A DNA stretch of 64,000 bases from Avibacterium sp. 21-586 (lineage in GTDB: Bacteria; Pseudomonadota; Gammaproteobacteria; Enterobacterales; Pasteurellaceae), in the NCBI RefSeq assembly GCF_026226775.1, contig NZ_JAKKOD010000001.1:310001-374000 (forward strand), read 5' to 3'. Shown one piece after another: positions 1-9,817 of this stretch. The position numbers and the translations under genes are program-made. How positions within the stretch are numbered: the stretch's first letter is position 1; each line of letters starts with the position of its first letter. Below the pieces are notes generated by a model. That model was not told where the DNA came from. It was given only the letters and a program-made list of their open reading frames with translations, and did not search any database.

Positions 1-2
1 AA

Positions 3-1379
3 TTGGGCGGTAAAATTCCAAAAGGGATTTTAATGGTTGGACCACCGGGAACAGGTAAAACCTTATTGGCTAAAGCCATTGCAGGTGAAGCGAAAGTGCC
101 ATTTTTTACTATTTCAGGCTCTGACTTCGTAGAAATGTTTGTCGGCGTGGGCGCTTCTCGCGTGCGTGATATGTTTGAACAAGCGAAGAAAAACGCACCT
201 TGCTTAATTTTTATTGATGAAATTGACGCAGTAGGTCGCCAACGTGGTGCAGGCCTTGGTGGTGGACACGATGAGCGTGAGCAAACCCTTAACCAAATGT
301 TGGTGGAAATGGACGGTTTTGAAGGCAATGAAGGGGTGATTGTGATCGCCGCGACTAACCGTCCAGATGTGCTTGATCCCGCTTTAACTCGTCCAGGGCG
401 TTTTGACCGCCAAGTGGTGGTTGGCTTGCCAGATGTATTAGGACGAGAACAAATTTTAAAAGTGCATATGCGTAAAGTGCCAGTTGCACCAGATGTGAAT
501 GCGATGACCCTTGCGCGTGGTACACCAGGTTATTCAGGTGCAGATTTGGCTAATCTTGTGAATGAAGCCGCATTATTTGCTGCACGAATGAACAAGCCAT
601 TGGTTTCAATGCTTGAGTTTGAAAAAGCAAAAGACAAAATCAATATGGGGCCTGAACGTCGCACAATGATTATGACCGATAAGCAAAAAGAATCTACGGC
701 TTATCACGAAGCAGGGCATGCCATTGTTGGTTATTTAGTGCCAGAACACGATCCGGTGCATAAAGTAACCATTATCCCACGTGGCCGTGCTTTAGGGGTA
801 ACCTTCTTTTTACCAGAAGGGGATCAAGTGAGCATTAGCCAAAAGCAATTAGAAAGTAAACTATCCACCCTTTATGCAGGTCGTTTAGCGGAAGATTTGA
901 TTTACGGTGAAGAGAATATTTCTACTGGTGCATCAAATGACATTAAAGTCGCAACAAATATTGCGCGCAATATGGTTACCCAATGGGGCTTCTCTGATAA
1001 ACTTGGGCCAATTCTTTATTCTGAAGATGAAGGTGAGGTGTTCTTAGGACGCTCAATGGCGAAAGCGAAACATATGTCAGATGAAACAGCCCATGTTATT
1101 GATGAAGAAGTGCGTGCAATTGTTACCCGTAACTACGAACGTGCAAGACAGCTATTAATTGATAATATGGATATTTTACACGCAATGAAAGATGCGTTAG
1201 TAAAATATGAAACCATTGAAGAAGAGCAAATTAAACAGCTGATGAACCGTGAGCCAGTTACTCCACCAGCAGGTTGGGACGACAGCGGTAAAGCCAGTTC
1301 AGAAAAAGTTGCTGAACAAGATGCCGCTACAAAAAATCAAAGTGCGGTAGAAAATTCAGATAAATCTGAACATAATTAA
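3..1379 (+). CDS. ftsH: ATP-dependent zinc metalloprotease FtsH, 3' part (5' end outside window)
   Basis: Membrane-anchored AAA+ protease that degrades misfolded membrane proteins and short-lived regulators such as LpxC and the heat-shock sigma factor in related bacteria. The fragment starts inside the AAA domain. It shows Walker A GPPGTGKT (about residue 13 of the fragment), Walker [12 protein letters not shown], the second region of homology RPGRFDRQ, and the zinc protease motif HEAGH. The N-terminal membrane segments are missing because the gene is cut by the window edge; the apparent TTG start at position 3 is internal. The C-terminal tail is hydrophilic and ends at a TAA followed by a strong terminator, so this is the last gene of its transcript. 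Identification is secure. Confidence 0.97.
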   Translation: MGGKIPKGILMVGPPGTGKTLLAKAIAGEAKVPFFTISGSDFVEMFVGVGASRVRDMFEQAKKNAPCLIFIDEIDAVGRQRGAGLGGGHDEREQTLNQMLVEMDGFEGNEGVIVIAATNRPDVLDPALTRPGRFDRQVVVGLPDVLGREQILKVHMRKVPVAPDVNAMTLARGTPGYSGADLANLVNEAALFAARMNKPLVSMLEFEKAKDKINMGPERRTMIMTDKQKESTAYHEAGHAIVGYLVPEHDPVHKVTIIPRGRALGVTFFLPEGDQVSISQKQLESKLSTLYAGRLAEDLIYGEENISTGASNDIKVATNIARNMVTQWGFSDKLGPILYSEDEGEVFLGRSMAKAKHMSDETAHVIDEEVRAIVTRNYERARQLLIDNMDILHAMKDALVKYETIEEEQIKQLMNREPVTPPAGWDDSGKASSEKVAEQDAATKNQSAVENSDKSEHN

Positions 1380-1396
1380 TCATTTAATAAGTGTTA

Positions 1397-1434
1397 AAGG
1401 ACTGATTTTTATAATAAATCAGTCCTTCTTTTTT
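1397..1434 (+). terminator. Rho-independent terminator after ftsH
   Basis: A perfect 12-bp stem (1397-1408 with 1416-1427; AAGGACTGATTT and its complement) with a 7-nt loop is followed by a T-rich run. Confidence 0.9.
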
Positions 1435-1527
1435 CTTTAGCCTTCAACACAAAAATACATTCAAATAATAAAGTCTAGCTTATTTTTTATTTGAAGTTAC
1501 GGTATCAATGAGATTGAGTATAACTGA

Positions 1528-2424
1528 ATGAATTATGCAGATTGGCTTGCTTTCGCAGAAACACAACTTACGGGCAACAAAAAGACAGATCCTTTCATCA
1601 ATCCCAAGGTGGATGCTAGCCTATTATTACAATTTGTAACAGGGTGTTCTCGTTCTTTTACTTTAGCTTTTTCTGAAACCTTGCTTTCACCGCAAGAACT
1701 TGCACAGCTTGAGAAACTATTACAACGTCGCATAAACGGTGAGCCAATGGCTTACATTTTAGGTGAACAACCTTTTTGGTCTTTGAATTTGAAAGTGTCG
1801 ACTGATACTTTAATCCCTCGAGCTGATACTGAATGTTTAGTTGAAAATGCCTTAGATTGTATTCATCGAAGAATTACTTGTAAAACATTTACTGGCCATT
1901 TGGATATACTTGATTTAGGTACTGGAACAGGTGCAATCGCATTAGCTTTAGCACAAGAATTGCGATCTATGTCTAAAAATTTATTTTCTTTTTCAGTTAT
2001 TGGTATAGATTTGGTGGATAATGCGGTAAGCTTAGCAAAGGAAAATGCAACATATAACAAAATAGAGAATGTAAATTTTCTACAAAGCCATTGGTTTAGC
2101 AGTTTGAAAGGAAAAAACTTTGATCTTATTGTGAGTAATCCTCCCTATATTGATGAGAAAGATCCTCATCTACAATTAGGCGGGGTGAGATTTGAGCCTC
2201 TTAGCGCATTGGTTGCAAGAGAACAAGGTTATGCCGATTTACATTATATCATTGTTAATGCATTGAATTATTTAAAGCCTAAAGGTTGGATATTATTAGA
2301 ACACGGTTGGACGCAAGGCGAAAAAGTGCGGTCATTTTTTGATGTAAATTTCTGGCATAATATTCAAACTTTGGTGGATTATAATCAAAATGAGCGTGTT
2401 ACTTTGGCACAGTTAAAATCATAA
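1528..2424 (+). CDS. prmC: Peptide chain release factor N5-glutamine methyltransferase PrmC (HemK)
   Basis: Methylates the glutamine of the GGQ motif in release factors RF1 and RF2 using S-adenosylmethionine, which improves termination. The 298-residue protein has the expected helical N-terminal domain (about 1-80) and a Rossmann methyltransferase domain. That domain carries the SAM-binding loop DLGTGTG (about 129-135) and the NPPY substrate-glutamine motif (204-207). Length is slightly above the usual 277-290. The following SirB1-like gene starts 13 nt after the stop, and kdsA follows closely, so the three are probably one operon, an arrangement also known in other gammaproteobacteria (there usually with prfA). 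Confidence 0.95.
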   Translation: MNYADWLAFAETQLTGNKKTDPFINPKVDASLLLQFVTGCSRSFTLAFSETLLSPQELAQLEKLLQRRINGEPMAYILGEQPFWSLNLKVSTDTLIPRADTECLVENALDCIHRRITCKTFTGHLDILDLGTGTGAIALALAQELRSMSKNLFSFSVIGIDLVDNAVSLAKENATYNKIENVNFLQSHWFSSLKGKNFDLIVSNPPYIDEKDPHLQLGGVRFEPLSALVAREQGYADLHYIIVNALNYLKPKGWILLEHGWTQGEKVRSFFDVNFWHNIQTLVDYNQNERVTLAQLKS

Positions 2425-2437
2425 AAGGAAGTAAGTG

Positions 2438-3247
2438 ATGATTACAAATAGAACAGCCATTTATAATGAAATGATCAATTTTTATCGTCTAACTAATGAA
2501 GATAAAAGTGAAGATTTAGAATATGTTGAGAAAACAATGTCTTCATTGTTAGAAGAAGCAAAAAAGGAACTGAGAAAATATGAAACGGATAAAGAAAAGA
2601 TCGAGGCACTATTAGATCTTATTTATAATCAATGGGGTTTTCAGGGCGATTATAATAATAATTATCATCTTTCTAATTATAATTTACCAGATATTTTGAG
2701 AAATCACCGTGGCGTATCCATTACACTTGGTGGGATTATTCTTTATTTGGCAGAAAAATTAGATTTGCCACTTTATCCAGCCAAAATCCCTACTTATCTT
2801 ATTTTTCAAGTTGAACTTGATGAACAGATTATTTTTATCGATCCTTGGAATGGAAAAAAATTAACGCATGAGTATATCGAAAATCTATATAGAGAATTGT
2901 ATAATGAAGATGTTCTGTTTTGTGTCCATCAATTAGGGCATGCTGATGAGGAAGATTTAGAAGAGCGCTATAGCCAGCTTGCTAAAAGTGCATTAATCAA
3001 AAAAGAGGCTTTCCAGCAAGCATTAAAATATATTGAAAATATATTAATGCGGTATCCTGATTCTATTTTTGAAATTCGCGATCGTGGTGTAGTACTTATT
3101 CAATTAGGCTGTTTTGAGGCGGCAATTAAAGATATTGAGTATTTTGCTGAGCGTATTCCAGATGATCCATTTTCTGAATTAATGCGCGTTCAATTACCCT
3201 TACTACGTGCAGAAGTTGAGAAAAAAGAAAAAAAATCCATCCATTAA
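2438..3247 (+). CDS. SirB1-family transglutaminase-like/TPR protein
   Basis: Member of the SirB1 family: a transglutaminase-like fold domain (roughly residues 30-160) followed by a tetratricopeptide-like helical part (about 185-260, with the pattern of two helices around GCFEAAIKDIEYFAERIP). The biochemical function is unknown. It lies between prmC and kdsA, a conserved neighbourhood in gammaproteobacteria, with a 12-nt gap to kdsA. The frame also offers GTG at 2435; ATG at 2438 is preferred, with AAAGGAAG at 2423-2430 as ribosome binding site. Family assignment is good, but no catalytic role can be claimed. Confidence 0.85.
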   Translation: MITNRTAIYNEMINFYRLTNEDKSEDLEYVEKTMSSLLEEAKKELRKYETDKEKIEALLDLIYNQWGFQGDYNNNYHLSNYNLPDILRNHRGVSITLGGIILYLAEKLDLPLYPAKIPTYLIFQVELDEQIIFIDPWNGKKLTHEYIENLYRELYNEDVLFCVHQLGHADEEDLEERYSQLAKSALIKKEAFQQALKYIENILMRYPDSIFEIRDRGVVLIQLGCFEAAIKDIEYFAERIPDDPFSELMRVQLPLLRAEVEKKEKKSIH

Positions 3248-4114
<867 letters not shown>

Positions 4115-4144
4115 TGCGATACAATCTAACTTCTCTTACCAAAG

Positions 4145-4169
4145 TGCGGTAAGTTTTTACCGCATTTTT
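4145..4169 (+). terminator. Terminator after kdsA built on an uptake signal
   Basis: The stem TGCGGTAA (4145-4152) pairs with 4157-4164 across a GTTT loop and is followed by five T. The left arm is part of an uptake word at 4142-4150. Confidence 0.8.
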
Positions 4170-4196
4170 CTATGTATAAGATTAAAGGAGCATTTT

Positions 4197-5138
4197 ATGA
4201 AAATTGTTTTTCTTGATAGCACAGCCATTCCAAAACATATTCCCATTCCACGCCCTAACTTTGAACATCAATGGGTGGAATATGAGCACACTTCGCCTGA
4301 GCAAACTATTGAGCGTGCGAAAGATGCGGATATTGTGATTACCAGCAAGGTCGTGTTTGATCGTGAAACAATGAAACAGCTCCCTAACTTGAAGTTAATT
4401 GCGATCACGGCCACAGGGACAAATAATGTGGATTTAGTTGCAGCAAAAGAGCTAGGTATTGCAGTGAAAAATGTAACGGGCTATTCTTCTGTTACCGTAC
4501 CTGAACACGTTTTAGGTCTAATTTTTGCCTTAAAACATAGTTTAATGAATTGGTATAAAGATCAGCTTAATGCAAAATGGGTAGAGAGCAAACAATTCTG
4601 TTATTTTGATTATCCGATCACCGATGTGAAAGGTTCAACCTTAGGTGTTGTGGGCAAAGGTAATCTTGGTAAAGAAATTGGTCGTTTAGCCGAAGCGCTA
4701 GGAATGAAGGTGATTTATGCAGAACGCAAAGGAGCGACAACAGTGCGTGAGGGCTATTTACCTTTTGAGCAAGTGTTGCAAGAAGCGGACATTGTTACCC
4801 TACATTGCCCTTTAACGCCTGAAACCACCAATTTGATCAACGCCGAAACATTAAAATTGATGAAGCCAACGGCATATTTAATCAATACAGGGCGTGGTCC
4901 TTTAGTGGATGAAAAAGCCTTAGCAGAAGCCTTAGAAAATGGCACAATCGCAGCTGCCGCGTTAGATGTGCTAGTGAAAGAGCCACCTGAGAAAGATAAC
5001 CCACTTATCCAAGCGGCAACCCGTTTACCAAATTTAATCATCACCCCACACGTTGCTTGGGCATCTGATGGTGCAGTGGAAATTTTGGTGAAAAAAGTAA
5101 CACAAAATATGGAAGAATTTGTCGCAACGGGCAAATAA
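4197..5138 (+). CDS. D-2-hydroxyacid dehydrogenase (glycerate dehydrogenase-like)
   Basis: NAD(P)-dependent D-isomer-specific 2-hydroxyacid dehydrogenase of 313 residues, probably reducing hydroxypyruvate or glyoxylate to glycerate or glycolate. It shows the dinucleotide-binding loop GVVGKGNLGKEIGRL (about residues 149-163). The active-site segments INTGRGPLVDE (Arg), ALDVLVKEPP (Glu) and TPHVAWAS (His) are in the usual order. The gene stands between terminators, so it is probably a single-gene transcript with ribosome site AAAGGAG just before the ATG. The exact substrate cannot be decided from sequence; glycerate dehydrogenase is the common label for the Haemophilus orthologue. Confidence 0.9.
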   Translation: MKIVFLDSTAIPKHIPIPRPNFEHQWVEYEHTSPEQTIERAKDADIVITSKVVFDRETMKQLPNLKLIAITATGTNNVDLVAAKELGIAVKNVTGYSSVTVPEHVLGLIFALKHSLMNWYKDQLNAKWVESKQFCYFDYPITDVKGSTLGVVGKGNLGKEIGRLAEALGMKVIYAERKGATTVREGYLPFEQVLQEADIVTLHCPLTPETTNLINAETLKLMKPTAYLINTGRGPLVDEKALAEALENGTIAAAALDVLVKEPPEKDNPLIQAATRLPNLIITPHVAWASDGAVEILVKKVTQNMEEFVATGK

Positions 5139-5153
5139 TTTTATTTTCGAACG

Positions 5154-5182
5154 AAATTTCCCCTGTGATGCAGGGGAAATTT
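5154..5182 (+). terminator. Hairpin after the hydroxyacid dehydrogenase
   Basis: Perfect 12-bp inverted repeat (5154-5165 and 5171-5182, AAATTTCCCCTG and complement) with a 5-nt loop. The following tract is T-rich but broken, so termination strength is uncertain. Confidence 0.7.
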
Positions 5183-5205
5183 GTTATTTCAACCCTTAAA
5201 TAATA

Positions 5206-6399
5206 ATGATGAATTTACCGATTTCTTTATTTATTGCCCTGCGTTATTGGCGAGCGAAAAGTGCGGATCGCTTTGGGCGATTAGTCACCAACCTTGCGAT
5301 GATGGGGATTGTGCTGGGCATTATGGCGTTAATCATCGTGCTTTCGGTAATGAATGGTTTGGAAAATCAACAAAAAAAACAAGTGCTTTCCACCATTCCC
5401 CACGCCATAATTATGCCAAATTCAGGCTATTTATCCCACGAAGCGCCAACACCGACAATGCCAGCTTTTGTGCAACGTGCCATTCCTATTAATACCACTA
5501 ATGTGATTTTACAAGCACCACAAGGCGTGAGTGCTGGGCAAGTGATAGGTATTCAACATTTTTCTGACGATCCTTTATTAAGCCATTTTCAACCCCAATC
5601 TTTTGAGCAATTATTGCCCGCAGGCGAATTTAAATTGGTAATGGGATCGCAATTAGCGCAAAAGTTACATTTACAAATTGGCGATAAAGTTCGTTTAATG
5701 ATCACGGAAAATAGCCAATACACACCTTTTGGTCGGGTGCCTGTGCAACGCTTATTTACCATTAGTGATATTTATTTTGCCTCGGGGCAAAATGACAGCA
5801 ACGCCGTGTTTGCCAACCTTTCCGATATTGGCAGATTGATGCGTATTGGCCCACAGCAAATACAAGGTTATCGCTTATTTTTACGCGATCCTTTTGATAT
5901 TACCGAACTTCCTAACTATTTCAGTGCAGATGAATGGCAGATAGCCGATTGGCGTAGCCAAAAAGGGGAGTTTTTCCAAGCGGTAAAAATGGAAAAAAAT
6001 ATGATGGGCTTGTTGATTAGCCTGATTATTGTGGTCGCCATCTCAAATATTATCACGTCGCTTAGTTTAATGGTGGTGGATAAACAAGGGGAAATCGCCA
6101 TTTTGCAAACCCAAGGGCTGAACAAATCGCAAGTGCGTAGCCTATTTATTTGGCAAGGTCTATTGGTAGGTATTAGTGGAACTTTGATTGGCACCGTGCT
6201 TGGCGTGCTAACCACGTTAAATTTAGATTCCATTATGGCGTGGTTTAGTGCAGAAAATATTCGTTTGCCGACAGAATTAAATCTTTCGCAGATTGTGATT
6301 ATTGTTGCAGTGTCCTTATTATTTTCTTTATGCTCAACGATTTATCCCGCTTACCGTGCGGCACAAATTGAGCCAGCAGAAGCCTTGCGCTATGAATAA
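5206..6399 (+). CDS. lolC: Lipoprotein-releasing ABC transporter permease LolC
   Basis: Inner-membrane subunit of LolCDE, which extracts outer-membrane lipoproteins from the inner membrane and hands them to LolA. The 397-residue protein has the FtsX/MacB-type layout. One membrane helix near the N-terminus (about 22-48) precedes a large periplasmic domain (to about 265), and three helices follow (about 268-295, 315-345, 360-385). The C-terminus YPAYRAAQIEPAEALRYE is characteristic of the family. No good ribosome site precedes either tandem ATG (5206, 5209). It is the first gene of lolC-lolD-lolE. LolC rather than LolE is assigned from its position first in the operon. Confidence 0.92.
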   Translation: MMNLPISLFIALRYWRAKSADRFGRLVTNLAMMGIVLGIMALIIVLSVMNGLENQQKKQVLSTIPHAIIMPNSGYLSHEAPTPTMPAFVQRAIPINTTNVILQAPQGVSAGQVIGIQHFSDDPLLSHFQPQSFEQLLPAGEFKLVMGSQLAQKLHLQIGDKVRLMITENSQYTPFGRVPVQRLFTISDIYFASGQNDSNAVFANLSDIGRLMRIGPQQIQGYRLFLRDPFDITELPNYFSADEWQIADWRSQKGEFFQAVKMEKNMMGLLISLIIVVAISNIITSLSLMVVDKQGEIAILQTQGLNKSQVRSLFIWQGLLVGISGTLIGTVLGVLTTLNLDSIMAWFSAENIRLPTELNLSQIVIIVAVSLLFSLCSTIYPAYRAAQIEPAEALRYE

Positions 6400-6472
6400 T
6401 GCGTAACAAAGTGCGGTGGTTTTTTACGAAATTTTTTACTACAAAGCGAAACAGAAAAACAACGAGAAAAGA

Positions 6473-7162
6473 ATGACAGAGAAGCAAATTTTACTCAGCT
6501 GCCAAAAGTTAACCAAGGTTTACCAAGAAGGGGAAAACCAAACACAAGTGTTAAAAGATGTTACTTTTTCAATGGAAGAGGGCGAGCTGGTTACCATTGT
6601 GGGTAGCTCAGGCTCAGGCAAAAGCACTTTATTGCATACCCTAGGCGGTTTAGATCAGCCAACCAGTGGTGAAGTATTCATTAAAGGGCAGTCTTTGCAA
6701 CAAGCTAACAGCAATGAATTAGCCAAATTACGTAATCAATATATGGGATTTGTCTATCAATTTCATCATTTAATGGCCGATTTTACCGCACTAGAAAACG
6801 TAATGATGCCCATGCTGATTGGTAAACAAAATCGTAGTGAGGCGCAAGATCGTGCAGAAAAAATGTTGCAAGCGGTGGGCTTAGCACATCGCATTAAGCA
6901 TCGCCCTTCTGCGTTGTCTGGTGGTGAGCGTCAGCGTGTTGCCATTGCCCGTGCTTTAGTGAATAGTCCTGCTTTAGTGCTAGCTGATGAACCCACTGGG
7001 AATTTGGATCGCAAAACCACAGAAAGTATTTTTGAGCTTATTTTGAAATTAAACCAAGAGCAAAAAATTGCCTTTTTGTTGGTAACGCACGATTTGCAGT
7101 TGGCGGAGAAACTTTCTCGCCGAATGGTGATGCAAGACGGTGTATTGCATGGAGAAAGCTAG
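6473..7162 (+). CDS. lolD: Lipoprotein-releasing ABC transporter ATPase LolD
   Basis: ATPase subunit of LolCDE. With start ATG 6473 (ribosome site GAGAAAAG just upstream) the protein is 229 residues, the usual length. An upstream in-frame ATG at 6416 would add a 19-residue non-homologous extension and is not preferred. Walker [10 protein letters not shown] is at about 44-52; the signature [15 protein letters not shown], Walker B ALVLADEP and the D-loop NLD follow, and the H-loop is VTHD. Its stop codon abuts the lolE start with no gap, so translation is probably coupled. Confidence 0.96.
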   Translation: MTEKQILLSCQKLTKVYQEGENQTQVLKDVTFSMEEGELVTIVGSSGSGKSTLLHTLGGLDQPTSGEVFIKGQSLQQANSNELAKLRNQYMGFVYQFHHLMADFTALENVMMPMLIGKQNRSEAQDRAEKMLQAVGLAHRIKHRPSALSGGERQRVAIARALVNSPALVLADEPTGNLDRKTTESIFELILKLNQEQKIAFLLVTHDLQLAEKLSRRMVMQDGVLHGES

Positions 7163-8416
7163 ATGAACGCACCTTTTTTTATTAGCTGGCGTTATCAGCG
7201 TGGTAAGCAGAAAAACCGTTTAGTTTCGCTGATATCAATGTTTTCTACCCTTGGTATTGCTCTTGGGGTGATGGTGTTGATCGTGGGGCTAAGTGCGATG
7301 AATGGCTTTGAACGTGAGCTCAATAAACGCATTTTAGCGGTTGTGCCACACGCGGAAATTTTAGCTTATTCTGAACAGGGTGAGAGTACGCCAATAAAAA
7401 ATTGGCAAAATTTGACCGCACTTTTAAAGCAAGATCCTAACGTGGTGGCGAATTCCCCTTTTGTCAGCTTTACTGCTTTAGTAGAAAATGGCACGAAGTT
7501 AAAAGTAGTGCAAGTAAGAGGCATTGAAGCAGACAAGCAAGATCAAGTGAGTGCTTTAGGGCAATTTGTATTAGATGATGGCTGGCAACGTTTTGCTCGT
7601 GAAGGGGGATTAGTCTTAGGCGCTGGCATTGCGCGTGAATTAGCGGTGCAAGAAGGGGATTGGGTAACGCTGTTGATTTCCCAATCAGACGGTACAAATA
7701 ATTTTACCCAGCCAATGCGTGAGCGTATTCAGATTACAGGGATTTTGCGTCTTGATGGCCAGCTCGATCACAGTTATGCCTTAATTCCCCTTGCAACTGC
7801 ACAGCAATTCTTGGATTATTCCGCCGATGAAGCTACAGGTATTGAACTCAAAGTGCAACACCCTTTTGCCGTGCAACAACTGGATTACCCAACCTTGCAA
7901 CAATATCCACAATTTTTGTCCGCGCAAAATTGGATTAGTAAATTTGGCTATATGTACCGCGATATTCAGCTTATTCGCACGGTAATGTATTTAGCAATGG
8001 TGCTAGTGATTGGCGTGGCGTGCTTTAATATTATTTCAACCTTGATTATGGCGGTGAAAGACAAGCAAGGCGATATTGCTATTATGCGTACCCTTGGCGC
8101 AAATGATGGCTTTATTAAACGAATTTTTATTTGGTATGGCTTACAAGCTGGAATGAAAGGCTGTGTCATCGGCCTGATATTAGGCTGCGTAACGGCATTA
8201 AATCTCACCCAATTAATTAAAGGCATTGAATTTTTAATTGGCAGAAAACTGCTTTCAGATGGCGTGTATTTCGTGGATTTTTTGCCGAGTGAACTTCATT
8301 GGCAAGATATTGCGGTGGTCTTTGTGGTGGCATTAGTGCTCAGTTTGATCGCCAGTTTATACCCTGCAAGTCGCGCGGCAAAATTGCAACCTGCACAAGT
8401 TTTAAGCAGTCATTAA
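7163..8416 (+). CDS. lolE: Lipoprotein-releasing ABC transporter permease LolE
   Basis: Second permease of LolCDE, 417 residues. It has the same architecture as LolC: N-terminal helix (about 22-48), periplasmic domain, then three C-terminal helices (about 275-300, 325-350, 375-400), ending YPASRAAKLQPAQVL. The start ATG directly follows the lolD stop. The presence of two distinct permeases places the organism among those with a heterodimeric LolCE rather than a single LolF. Confidence 0.93.
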   Translation: MNAPFFISWRYQRGKQKNRLVSLISMFSTLGIALGVMVLIVGLSAMNGFERELNKRILAVVPHAEILAYSEQGESTPIKNWQNLTALLKQDPNVVANSPFVSFTALVENGTKLKVVQVRGIEADKQDQVSALGQFVLDDGWQRFAREGGLVLGAGIARELAVQEGDWVTLLISQSDGTNNFTQPMRERIQITGILRLDGQLDHSYALIPLATAQQFLDYSADEATGIELKVQHPFAVQQLDYPTLQQYPQFLSAQNWISKFGYMYRDIQLIRTVMYLAMVLVIGVACFNIISTLIMAVKDKQGDIAIMRTLGANDGFIKRIFIWYGLQAGMKGCVIGLILGCVTALNLTQLIKGIEFLIGRKLLSDGVYFVDFLPSELHWQDIAVVFVVALVLSLIASLYPASRAAKLQPAQVLSSH

Positions 8417-8439
8417 AAATTTATCAACAATATTTTTAA

Positions 8440-8453
8440 ACTAGTTTACTAGT
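8440..8453. promoter_or_regulatory. Putative TrpR operator upstream of aroG
   Basis: ACTAGTTTACTAGT is two perfect ACTAGT half-sites around a TT centre, the arrangement of the Trp repressor operator core (E. coli trp operator core ACTAGTTAACTAGT). It lies about 98 nt before the aroG start. A TTGACA at 8472-8477 could be a -35 element but has no convincing -10, so the promoter is not fixed. Confidence 0.75.
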
Positions 8454-8550
8454 ACATAAATGCGTGTTAGATTGACACATAATTTAAGTATTCGCAATGC
8501 GGATAAGCAAGTAACTATAAAATACAAACCGAGATGTAAGAGAGTGATGT

Positions 8551-9636
8551 ATGAAAAAAAGCAAAAATGACATTTATATTGCTAACGATGATACCCGAAT
8601 TGATAAAGTAGAGCAGGTGCTACCACCCATTGCGTTAATTGAAAAATATCCAGCAAGCGAAGTGGCGATCAACACCGTAAAAAGAGCCCGTCAACAAGCG
8701 CATAATATCATTCATCGTAAAGATGATCGTTTGCTTGTAGTGATCGGACCTTGTTCTATTCACGATCCAAAATCAGCACTGGAATATGCGCAACGTATCA
8801 AACTGATGCGTGAGAAATATCAAGACAGCTTAGAAATTATTATGCGTGTTTATTTTGAAAAACCGCGTACAACAGTAGGTTGGAAAGGACTAATCAACGA
8901 TCCTTACCTAAACAACAGCTATGCGCTAAATGATGGTTTACGCATTGCGCGCAAATTATTGTTAGATATAAATAATTTAGAAGTACCAACCGCTGGCGAA
9001 TTTTTAGATATGATTACACCACAATATGTAGCGGATTTTATGAGCTGGGGGGCAATTGGAGCAAGAACCACAGAATCTCAAGTTCACCGTGAATTAGCTT
9101 CAGGTTTATCTTGTGCGGTAGGCTTTAAAAATGCCACTAATGGTGGTGTACGGATAGCCCTTGATGCGATAGGTGCAGCTGAGACACCACATTATTTTCT
9201 TTCAGTGACAAAGTTTGGTCATTCTGCCATTGTTTCTACTACAGGAAATACTGATTGCCATATCATTTTGCGAGGTGGAGATAAAGGTCCAAATTACACC
9301 AGAAAAGACGTTAATGAAGTTTGCGAAAGTATCGAAAAAAGCGGTCGAATTCCGCACGTTATGGTGGATTTCAGCCACGCAAACAGCAGTAAGCAATTCA
9401 AAAAACAATTAGAGGTTTGTGCAGATGTTTGCCAGCAAATTGCACTGGGCTCAAACCAAATCTTCGGCGTAATGATCGAAAGCCATTTAGTGGAAGGCAG
9501 ACAAGATCTGGTAGAGGGCAAGGAATTAGTTTACGGACAAAGTATCACCGATGCCTGCATCGGCTGGGAAGACTCAGAATTGGTGCTGGAGCAACTTTCA
9601 AACGCGGTGACTGCACGTCGTAAACAGAATAGCTAA
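8551..9636 (+). CDS. aroG: 3-deoxy-7-phosphoheptulonate (DAHP) synthase, class I
   Basis: First step of the shikimate pathway: condenses phosphoenolpyruvate and erythrose 4-phosphate to DAHP. The 361-residue protein is a class I AroFGH enzyme with the conserved blocks VIGPCSIHD (about 65-73), EKPRTTVGWKGLINDP, AGEFLDMITPQY, GARTTESQ and the metal-site DFSHANSSK region. It is closest in character to Phe-sensitive AroG by memory of the family, but feedback specificity cannot be read with certainty. A TrpR-type palindrome upstream suggests tryptophan repression. A stem-loop terminator follows. Confidence 0.94.
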   Translation: MKKSKNDIYIANDDTRIDKVEQVLPPIALIEKYPASEVAINTVKRARQQAHNIIHRKDDRLLVVIGPCSIHDPKSALEYAQRIKLMREKYQDSLEIIMRVYFEKPRTTVGWKGLINDPYLNNSYALNDGLRIARKLLLDINNLEVPTAGEFLDMITPQYVADFMSWGAIGARTTESQVHRELASGLSCAVGFKNATNGGVRIALDAIGAAETPHYFLSVTKFGHSAIVSTTGNTDCHIILRGGDKGPNYTRKDVNEVCESIEKSGRIPHVMVDFSHANSSKQFKKQLEVCADVCQQIALGSNQIFGVMIESHLVEGRQDLVEGKELVYGQSITDACIGWEDSELVLEQLSNAVTARRKQNS

Positions 9637-9654
9637 TTTGATTTTGGTAAAGAA

Positions 9655-9685
9655 AAGGCTGAATTGAAAAAATTCGGTCTTTTTT
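9655..9685 (+). terminator. Terminator after aroG
   Basis: An 11-bp stem including two G-T wobble pairs (9655-9665 with 9671-9681), GAAAA loop, then a run of T. Confidence 0.8.
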
Positions 9686-9764
9686 ATATTCAGCAAGCGA
9701 AATGATTTTTTGCGAAGCAGATCAAATTTTGCAACATTTTGCATAAAAATGACTAAAAATTTGG

Positions 9765-9773
9765 TGTTATAAT
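9765..9773 (+). promoter_or_regulatory. Extended -10 promoter of cra
   Basis: TG-T-TATAAT, a consensus extended -10 hexamer with no good -35 partner, sits 45 nt before the GTG start of cra. An uptake word ACCGCACTT (9776-9784) overlaps the transcription start area. Confidence 0.5.
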
Positions 9774-9817
9774 TCACCGCACTTTAAAATTGAAATGGCA
9801 TATTAAAAGGAGTTAAT

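Noticed and set aside
4754-5134. A 126-codon minus-strand frame inside the hydroxyacid dehydrogenase gene
   Set aside because: Shadow frame opposite a well-supported gene, no ribosome site or homology.
5181-5492. A 103-codon frame overlapping the start of lolC
   Set aside because: Overlaps lolC in another frame and has no recognisable domain.
8472-8477. TTGACA as the -35 of the aroG promoter
   Set aside because: No acceptable -10 lies 16-18 nt downstream, so the promoter is left undefined.
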